Below, one piece after another: positions 1-4,441 of a stretch of 5,680 bases of DNA. Positions within the stretch are counted from its first letter, which is position 1; each line of letters opens with the position of its first letter. Below the pieces are notes generated by a model, which saw nothing but the letters and a program-made list of their open reading frames with translations, was not told the origin of the DNA and ran no database searches. Source of the DNA: Bacillota bacterium (GTDB lineage: Bacteria; Bacillota; Clostridia; Oscillospirales; Butyricicoccaceae); assembly GCA_030705725.1 (NCBI GenBank), contig JAUZPW010000112.1, positions 1-5,680 of the forward strand. Reading direction: 5' to 3'. Both the position numbers and the translations under genes were made by a program.

Positions 1-538
1 CGGATGATATAACCGAGAGAAGCGTCGACTTTCCCACGTTCGGGAAGCCTAAGAGCCCGACGTCGGCTATCAGCTTTAGTTCAAGAAGGACTTCAAGCGC
101 CTGCCCCTTCTGCCCGCTTTTCGCGAAGTGCGGCGTCTGTCTCGTGGGCGTTGCAAACCTTGCGTTTCCGAACCCGCCGTTACCGCCGCGCGCCGCTATA
201 AATGGCTCGCCGTCAGATAAATCCTTTATAAGCGACTTTGTATTATAATCCCTTATTAAGGTACCGCGCGGAACTCTGACAACGAGATCCTCACCGTCTT
301 TTCCGGAGCATCTTTTTTTGCTGCCGTCGGATCCGTTTTGCGCTTCGTATTTTCTCTTGTAGCGGAGGTCCATAAGCGTGCTCAGGTTGTCGTCAACCTT
401 GAAAACAATGTTGCCGCCGTGCCCGCCGTCTCCTCCGTCCGGCCCTCCGGCCGCGATGTATTTTTCCCTGTGAAAAGAAACGGAGCCGTTGCCGCCGTCT
501 CCGGCTTTGATTTTAATTTTAGCAATGTCAATAAACAA
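1..538 (-). CDS. obgE: GTPase Obg (ObgE/CgtA), N-terminal part, cut by window start
   Basis: Obg is a ribosome-associated GTPase acting in late 50S assembly and stress responses. About 179 residues are visible. Residues 1-158 or so form the glycine-rich Obg fold, beginning MFIDIAKIKIKAGDGG and including the GGPDGGDGG and NARFATPTRQTP segments. The G domain then opens with the P-loop GFPNVGKS at residues 164-171, where family members usually have it. The remaining G domain and C-terminal region lie outside the window. The start is a TTG at 538-536, preceded by AGAGGTG at 545-551 with 6-nt spacing. An in-frame TAA at 542-544 excludes any earlier start, and the first in-frame ATG is about 57 residues inside the conserved fold. 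It follows rplU-rpmA, the usual bacterial order, but is separated from rpmA by a terminator hairpin. Identification is secure; the TTG start is strongly supported. Confidence 0.97.
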   Translation of the reverse strand, partial: MFIDIAKIKIKAGDGGNGSVSFHREKYIAAGGPDGGDGGHGGNIVFKVDDNLSTLMDLRYKRKYEAQNGSDGSKKRCSGKDGEDLVVRVPRGTLIRDYNTKSLIKDLSDGEPFIAARGGNGGFGNARFATPTRQTPHFAKSGQKGQALEVLLELKLIADVGLLGFPNVGKSTLLSVISS

Positions 539-544
539 GCTTTA

Positions 545-551
545 CACCTCT
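545..551 (-). promoter_or_regulatory. Ribosome binding site fixing the obgE TTG start
   Basis: AGAGGTG on the minus strand lies 6 nt before TTG 538-536. With the in-frame stop at 542-544 it decides the start codon of obgE. Confidence 0.8.
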
Positions 552-579
552 GCATTATTCATTCCCTTTGCCCAAAGGG

Positions 580-608
580 AGTATACAAAAGCGCGGCTCC
601 GCCGGGTA
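580..608 (-). promoter_or_regulatory. Weak candidate promoter for obgE
   Basis: On the minus strand a good -10 (TATACT, 580-585) lies downstream of the rpmA terminator. No recognisable -35 stands 16-18 nt upstream; the 17-nt-spaced hexamer, TACCCG at 603-608, is poor. Transcription would begin near 573. obgE could equally be transcribed by readthrough of the terminator, so this is tentative. Confidence 0.25.
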
Positions 609-655
609 AAGAAAAATAAATCCCGAACATTGGCTGTTCGGGACTCTTTTTATGC
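605..655 (-). terminator. Intrinsic terminator between rpmA and obgE, probably bidirectional
   Basis: A perfect 9-bp stem (621-629 TCCCGAACA with 635-643 TGTTCGGGA) closes a 5-nt loop. On the minus strand it is preceded by AAAAAGAG and followed by TTTATTTTTCTTT, the classic A-tract, stem and U-tract. It begins 15 nt after the rpmA stop. Read on the plus strand it is followed by CTCTTTTTA, so it could also stop opposing transcripts. It should end most rplU-rpmA transcripts, with obgE reached by partial readthrough or its own promoter. Confidence 0.88.
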
Positions 656-658
656 AAA

Positions 659-919
659 TTATTGCTCGGGGCTGTAAACCGAAACCTTTTTGCGGTCTTT
701 ACCCAGACGCTCGAACTTTACATTCCCGTCAACCAGAGCAAAAAGCGAATCGTCGCTTCCGCGCCCGACGTTATTGCCCGGATGTATTTTCGTGCCGCGT
801 TGCTTAACAAGGATATTTCCGGCTAAAACGAACTGCCCGTCGCCGCGTTTAACGCCAAGCCGTTTGGATTCCGAATCACGTCCGTTTTTGGTGGAGCCCA
901 CGCCTTTTTTATGTGCCAT
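659..919 (-). CDS. rpmA: 50S ribosomal protein L27
   Basis: L27 is a large-subunit protein whose N-terminus reaches the peptidyl transferase centre. The 86-residue product begins MAHKKGVGSTKNGRDSESK and carries the family core GQFVLAGNILVKQRGTKIHPG near residues 28-48, ending in a basic, beta-rich C-terminus. Length and sequence are typical. The ATG at 919-917 is preceded by GGAGGTG (926-932) with 6-nt spacing. The two codons directly upstream in frame are both TAA (920-925), so no N-terminal extension can be encoded. Most Firmicutes make L27 with a short extension cleaved by the protease Prp, so the mature-form start here is notable. The gene lies 36 nt after rplU and is followed by a terminator. 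Identification is secure. Confidence 0.98.
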   Translation of the reverse strand: MAHKKGVGSTKNGRDSESKRLGVKRGDGQFVLAGNILVKQRGTKIHPGNNVGRGSDDSLFALVDGNVKFERLGKDRKKVSVYSPEQ

Positions 920-955
920 TTATTACACCTCCAAGTAAAACTCAAAATAAGAGCA

Positions 956-1267
956 TTAAGCCTTGACGGCTTCGATTTCGATTTTTGTGTATGGCTGCCT
1001 GTGTCCCTGACGACGGCGGTAATTCTTTTTAGAATTGTACTTAAAAACGATAACTTTTTTATTCTTTCCGTTTTTAAGCACCTTCCCGGTAACGGCCGCG
1101 CCGCCGACATAAGGACTTCCGACCTTCATATCGGCTCCGTCGCCCACGGCGAGCACCTTGTCAAAATTGACCTCGGCACCGTCTTCAAGCTCGAGCTTCT
1201 CGACGTAAATTACGTCGCCCTCTTTAACCCGGTACTGCTTTCCGCCGGTCTCCAAAATAGCGTACAT
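956..1267 (-). CDS. rplU: 50S ribosomal protein L21
   Basis: L21 is a large-subunit protein that binds 23S rRNA. The 103-residue product has the usual family length. It starts MYAILETGGKQYRVKEGD, has a central acidic beta-barrel region, and ends with the basic RNA-binding stretch KKNYRRRQGHRQPYTKI near residues 80-96. The ATG at 1267-1265 follows GAGAGG (1275-1280) with 7-nt spacing. It is the first gene of an rplU-rpmA unit with its own strong promoter and a structured leader of about 85 nt. In Firmicutes rplU is often preceded by an L21 autoregulatory leader and followed by prp; here only 36 nt separate it from rpmA, with no prp. Identification is secure. Confidence 0.98.
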   Translation of the reverse strand: MYAILETGGKQYRVKEGDVIYVEKLELEDGAEVNFDKVLAVGDGADMKVGSPYVGGAAVTGKVLKNGKNKKVIVFKYNSKKNYRRRQGHRQPYTKIEIEAVKA

Positions 1268-1352
1268 TAATTAACCTCTCTTCTAAATAGAGTCACGCTC
1301 CGTAGCAGGCGGGGAAAAATCCCTCTTTAAGCTTTGCCCGCCGAATGCGGCT
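1268..1352 (-). ncRNA. Structured rplU leader, candidate L21-type autoregulatory leader
   Basis: From the predicted transcription start near 1352 to the rplU ATG there are about 85 untranslated nt. On the minus strand GCGGGC (1336-1341) can pair with GCCTGC (1305-1310), one G-U pair included. This stem encloses a small GGGA/TCCC hairpin at 1312-1323 with a TTTT loop. An alternative 4-bp hairpin, GCCG-CATT-CGGC, sits near the 5' end and would compete with the first stem. Firmicutes commonly carry an L21 leader here, thought to let L21 control its own operon. The position fits; I cannot verify the family consensus by eye. No U-tract follows, so control would act on translation or mRNA stability. 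Confidence 0.45.
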
Positions 1353-1358
1353 TTTAGT

Positions 1359-1387
1359 AGTATATCATTTACAGCTTTATTTGTCAA
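1359..1387 (-). promoter_or_regulatory. Sigma-A type promoter for rplU-rpmA
   Basis: The minus strand has a perfect -35 (TTGACA, 1382-1387), a 17-nt spacer and a -10 of TATACT (1359-1364). The TG one base before the -10 makes it an extended -10 as well. Start of transcription is expected near 1352. The -35 begins only 3 nt beyond the folD stop codon, and no terminator separates folD from it, so some rplU transcript may also come from upstream readthrough. Confidence 0.88.
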
Positions 1388-1390
1388 TTA

Positions 1391-2242
1391 TTATATACCT
1401 TTTTGAAGCCTTGCGGCCTTTATTGTGTTCTTCAGCAGCGTTAGCCGCGTCATCGGCCCGACGCCGCCCGGCACCGGCGTAATAAAGGACGCTTTTTCCG
1501 ATACCTTCGCAAAATCTACGTCTCCGGTAAGCTTTCCGTCCGGGCGCCTGTTCATGCCGACGTCAATTACGACTGCTCCGTCCTTCACCATATCGGCTTT
1601 TATAAAGTCCGCCTTCCCGATGGCGACAATAAGTATATCCGCCCCTTTCGTCACCTCGGCGAGATTTTTTGTACGCGAGTGGCAGATTGTGACCGTCCCG
1701 TTCCGGTGCAGTAAAAGCATGGCCTGCGGTTTGCCGACGATATTAGAGCGCCCGACAACGACGCAGCTTTTCCCTTCCACCCGAATCCCGTACTCGTCCA
1801 AAAGATCCATTACTCCCGAAGGGGTGCAGGGCAGAAAATCATAATCGCCCAGCATAATCTTCCCGACGTTCTCAGGGTGAAAAGCGTCCACGTCCTTTCG
1901 GGGCGATATGCGGCGCAGCACCTTTTCCTCCGAAATATGCTTCGGCACCGGAAGCTGAACTAAAATACCGTTAATATGCTCAGCCGCGTTAAGCCTGTCG
2001 ATAAGCTCCAGGACTTCGCTTTCTTTCGCGTCTTCGGGCAGAGCGTATTCCTCGCTAACGATGCCGCATTCCGAGCAGTCTTTTTCCTTGTTGTTTACGT
2101 AAGTACGCGACGCGGGGTCGTTTCCTACCAGGATAACCGCAAGCCCGGGCGTTACGCCCCGGGCTTTGAGGCTTTTTACCTCCGCCGCTATTTCAAGGCG
2201 TTTTTTTCCCGCCGTTTCTTTTCCGTTAATTATCGTCGCCAA
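1391..2242 (-). CDS. folD: Bifunctional methylenetetrahydrofolate dehydrogenase / methenyltetrahydrofolate cyclohydrolase FolD
   Basis: FolD interconverts 5,10-methylene-, 5,10-methenyl- and 10-formyl-tetrahydrofolate in the cytoplasm, feeding purine and formyl-Met synthesis. The 283-residue product has the full usual length. Tyr48 and Lys52 in SRTYVNNKEK match the family's folate-site Tyr and catalytic Lys. GILVQLPVP (92-100) and KDVDAFH (116-122) continue the catalytic cleft. VVVGRSNIVGKP (161-172) is the NADP-binding loop and PGGVGPMT (258-265) the C-terminal signature. Ala120 in KDVDAFH replaces the commoner Gly. The start is TTG (2242-2240), 9 nt after AGGAGG (2252-2257); no ATG fits. 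The gene overlaps the lgt end by 17 nt, which suggests translational coupling. Identification is secure and the TTG start well supported. Confidence 0.96.
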   Translation of the reverse strand: MATIINGKETAGKKRLEIAAEVKSLKARGVTPGLAVILVGNDPASRTYVNNKEKDCSECGIVSEEYALPEDAKESEVLELIDRLNAAEHINGILVQLPVPKHISEEKVLRRISPRKDVDAFHPENVGKIMLGDYDFLPCTPSGVMDLLDEYGIRVEGKSCVVVGRSNIVGKPQAMLLLHRNGTVTICHSRTKNLAEVTKGADILIVAIGKADFIKADMVKDGAVVIDVGMNRRPDGKLTGDVDFAKVSEKASFITPVPGGVGPMTRLTLLKNTIKAARLQKGI

Positions 2243-3080
2243 TATCCGGTCCCTCCTGGCTTTTTGTTTTAAGCTTGCGGTATTTATAAATAAGGATCGA
2301 CAGCGCGGCCGCGATTGAAAGCACGGCTATAAACCTGTCGATCGGGAATCTTGTCCCGAAAAGAGTCAATATGTAGCTGGGGTCGCGCATTCCTTCCATA
2401 ATTGAACGGCCCAGTCCGTACCAGGCAAGGTATAGAAGTATTATCTCCCCGCTGAATTTTCTGTTTTTCGATTTATAATGCAAAAGGCCGAACCCCAGGA
2501 TGTTCCAGAGCGATTCGTAAAGGAAAAGAGGATGTACCGAAAGCCTTAGAGAAGTATCGCTTGGGTTTGTAAGCACCATGCGGAAAAAGCTGTCTGTCTC
2601 GCGTCCGAAAACCTCGCGGTTAAAGAAATTGCCCCACCGCCCGACAGCCTGTCCGATAAGAAGTCCGAGCGCGGTCAGGTCGAGCAGGTTCAAGGGATTT
2701 ATTTTGCGGATTTTGCAGAATATCCACGCGGAAACGATGGCTCCGATTATTCCGCCGTAAATCGCGAGCCCGCCCTCCCAGATATATAATATCCTGATCG
2801 GATTTTTAACATAATCCTGCAGGTCGAAAAGGACGTAAAACAGTCTGGCGCAGATAATCGCTATCGGCGTAACGATTATCATCGCGTCCAAAAAATTGTC
2901 CTCGGTAAGCCGGAACTCCTTTACTCGCTTCAAGGTGTATAAGGCCGCAAGCAAAAACCCGGTGGCTATAAGCACTCCGTACCACCTAATGGGCGTACCG
3001 AAAACATATGGGCTGAAATATCCGAAATTAAGCCCCAGTCCCGGGAAAGAAACGCCGTATTGTTCCATATAATGCTCCAT
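2226..3080 (-). CDS. lgt: Prolipoprotein diacylglyceryl transferase
   Basis: Lgt is a polytopic membrane enzyme that transfers diacylglycerol from phosphatidylglycerol to the lipobox Cys of prelipoproteins. The 284-residue product has hydrophobic segments near residues 34-50, 66-86, 104-122, 132-147, 187-201, 213-223 and 247-265. Diagnostic motifs are GRWGNFFNREVFGR (147-160), which contains equivalents of E. coli Arg143 and Asn146, then HPLFLYESLWN (183-193), and GRSIMEGMRDPSY (224-236), where Arg232 probably matches Arg239. At E. coli His103 (HGG) this protein has Tyr108 in IYGG. The ATG at 3080-3078 follows AGGAGG (3087-3092) by 6 nt; a second ATG at 3068 is less well placed. The leader contains a strong hairpin touching the Shine-Dalgarno. 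The gene is probably cotranscribed with folD. Confidence 0.97.
   Translation of the reverse strand: MEHYMEQYGVSFPGLGLNFGYFSPYVFGTPIRWYGVLIATGFLLAALYTLKRVKEFRLTEDNFLDAMIIVTPIAIICARLFYVLFDLQDYVKNPIRILYIWEGGLAIYGGIIGAIVSAWIFCKIRKINPLNLLDLTALGLLIGQAVGRWGNFFNREVFGRETDSFFRMVLTNPSDTSLRLSVHPLFLYESLWNILGFGLLHYKSKNRKFSGEIILLYLAWYGLGRSIMEGMRDPSYILTLFGTRFPIDRFIAVLSIAAALSILIYKYRKLKTKSQEGPDIGDDN
2252..2257 (-). promoter_or_regulatory. Ribosome binding site of folD inside the lgt end
   Basis: AGGAGG on the minus strand lies within the last codons of lgt, where it contributes to the Gln-Glu-Gly of Lgt's tail. It stands 9 nt before the folD TTG and decides that start. Confidence 0.8.
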
Positions 3081-3090
3081 TCCGCACCTC

Positions 3091-3124
3091 CTGCGCCGGC
3101 GCGTTCAGACCGCGGCGGCCGCAG
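3091..3124 (-). promoter_or_regulatory. Strong hairpin overlapping the lgt Shine-Dalgarno
   Basis: 3091-3098 (CTGCGCCG on the plus strand) pairs with 3116-3124, leaving one bulged base at 3120. After a single mismatch, 3100-3103 pairs with 3111-3114 around a 7-nt loop (3104-3110). The stem's last two bases belong to the lgt Shine-Dalgarno (3087-3092). No U-tract follows, so it is not an intrinsic terminator. The predicted transcription start near 3124 would put the hairpin at the very 5' end of the mRNA, where it could stabilise the message or limit ribosome access. Confidence 0.55.
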
Positions 3125-3130
3125 GCAGAT

Positions 3131-3160
3131 ATTAAATGATTCTTTCCTTTAGTTTTTCAA
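3131..3160 (-). promoter_or_regulatory. Candidate promoter for lgt-folD
   Basis: On the minus strand TTGAAA (3155-3160) and TTTAAT (3131-3136) each differ from the sigma-A consensus at one base and are 18 nt apart. The site is in the 88-nt gap between ymfH and lgt and would start transcription near 3124. The region is AT-rich, so a chance match is possible. Confidence 0.45.
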
Positions 3161-3169
3161 AAATTCGTT

Positions 3170-4441
3170 TTAAGCGTTAGGATAAACGACAGAGATAGCG
3201 CCGCTTTCTTCCCTTATATTCCGCTCGATAAAATCCGCGACGTCGTCTTTTCCGATGCTGTCGTAAACGCCCGGAAAGTCGAGGAAAAAGGCTCCGCCGA
3301 AATACGATGAGACCTGGGCCGAACAAAGAGCCTCCTCAGAATCCAGCGTTCGGATTTTAATGCCTGCAGACGCTTTTTTGATGCTTTCAAAAAGCTCCGG
3401 GTCCATTCCCTCCGTTTTAATCCTGCCGGCCTCCTTCAGCACAAGCTCGAAAACGCGCTCCGGTTCCCGGCTCTCTCCTCCGGCCATAAAAACCGCGGTT
3501 TTCGGAAACAGGCTGTAGCCCCACTCGAATGAGCGGTTAATAAGCCCTCCTGTATAAAGTGTCTGATAAAGCTTTGAAGACGCGCCGAGCAGGTATTCCG
3601 CGGAAAGCTCGCCCAAAAGCTCGTTTCTGAACCGATCCTTCGAGGGCTCCGGCGGAACGGTCTTGAATCCCAGCATAAATATCGGCATCGAGAGCTGCAT
3701 GCGCAGTTCTTTTTTGCGCGATGCCGAATTTATTTTTTCTTCGCCGTAAATCCGTCCGGCGACACTGCAGTTTTCTTTTTTGGTGTGGCGCTCGGCAAGC
3801 TCGAGAATCCTGTCCATATCCTGGTCGCCCGCAGCGACCAAAACCATGTTTTCGGGGCTGTAAAAAGCGCTATGGCATTGATAGAGTATTTCCGGGGTGA
3901 TTTTCGCGATGCTCTCGACCGTCCCGATAATCGAGTTTTTGACCGTATGCTCGTTAAAAAGCGCTTCAAAAAGCAGGTTGTACGCTTTCCAAGACGGGGT
4001 GTCCTCAACCATGCCGATTTCCTGACCTATTATCCCCTGCTCCTTGTCGACGCTCTCCTTTGTAAAATAGGGGTTTGAAACAAAATCGAGCAGTATTTCA
4101 AGGTTATCATAAAACTTCTCGGTCGATTCAAAATGGTACGCGGTCATGACCTGGCTCGTGAACGCGTTCGGCGAGGCGCCCAGGCTCGCAAACTTATTCA
4201 GGGCGTTGCCGTCCGGCTGGTCGAATAGCTTGTGCTCAAGAAAATGGGCGACTCCGCCGGGAGAAGTCACCGTCCCGCCTTTAATCACAAATTTGGAGTC
4301 GGCAGAGCCATAATTTGTCGCGAACATGGCAAAACTCTTGTTGTAATTCTTTTTCGGGAAGAAATATACCGGCAGTCCGTTCGGCAGGCGGTTAAAAAGC
4401 ACTTCCTGCCTGAAGCGTTTCACGTTAATGCGTTCGGTCAT
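3170..4441 (-). CDS. ymfH: M16 family metallopeptidase-like protein YmfH (NCBI naming: EF-P 5-aminopentanol modification-associated protein YfmH)
   Basis: This 423-residue protein belongs to the M16 (pitrilysin/MPP) family, normally zinc peptidases with two similar halves. The inverted zinc motif HFLEH at residues 66-70 (His66, Glu69, His70) is intact. A third ligand candidate, Glu141, lies in EQGIIGQEIG (134-143). The C-terminal half (about 190-423) keeps the M16 fold signature, but its SSKLYQTLYTGGLIN stretch (288-302) lacks the Arg/Tyr pair that helps bind substrate. No signal peptide is seen, so it is probably cytoplasmic. In Bacillus subtilis the homologous YmfF and YmfH are linked genetically to EF-P 5-aminopentanol modification and swarming; their substrate is unclear. 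The ATG overlaps the ymfF stop (ATGA, 4438-4441) and follows GGAGG (4449-4453) by 7 nt. NCBI product names spell it YfmH. Confidence 0.9.
   Translation of the reverse strand: MTERINVKRFRQEVLFNRLPNGLPVYFFPKKNYNKSFAMFATNYGSADSKFVIKGGTVTSPGGVAHFLEHKLFDQPDGNALNKFASLGASPNAFTSQVMTAYHFESTEKFYDNLEILLDFVSNPYFTKESVDKEQGIIGQEIGMVEDTPSWKAYNLLFEALFNEHTVKNSIIGTVESIAKITPEILYQCHSAFYSPENMVLVAAGDQDMDRILELAERHTKKENCSVAGRIYGEEKINSASRKKELRMQLSMPIFMLGFKTVPPEPSKDRFRNELLGELSAEYLLGASSKLYQTLYTGGLINRSFEWGYSLFPKTAVFMAGGESREPERVFELVLKEAGRIKTEGMDPELFESIKKASAGIKIRTLDSEEALCSAQVSSYFGGAFFLDFPGVYDSIGKDDVADFIERNIREESGAISVVYPNA

Noticed and set aside
338..619. Plus-strand frames over the obgE start and terminator (338-619 and 489-677)
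   Set aside because: They run antisense through conserved Obg sequence and the terminator hairpin and have no good ribosome binding site.
823..1110. Minus-strand 95-residue frame spanning the rplU-rpmA junction
   Set aside because: It overlaps both ribosomal genes in another frame and resembles no known family, in particular not the Prp protease that might have been expected here.
911..1270. Plus-strand open frame of 119 residues opposite rplU
   Set aside because: It is the antisense shadow of the secure rplU gene; no ribosome binding site or recognisable protein features support it.
1425..1844. Plus-strand open frame of 139 residues opposite folD
   Set aside because: Antisense to a well-supported gene, with composition that mirrors folD codon bias and no recognisable domain.
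3093..3102. GCGCCGGCGC palindrome as a protein operator
   Set aside because: It lies within the left arm of the larger lgt leader hairpin and is better explained as part of that GC-rich structure.
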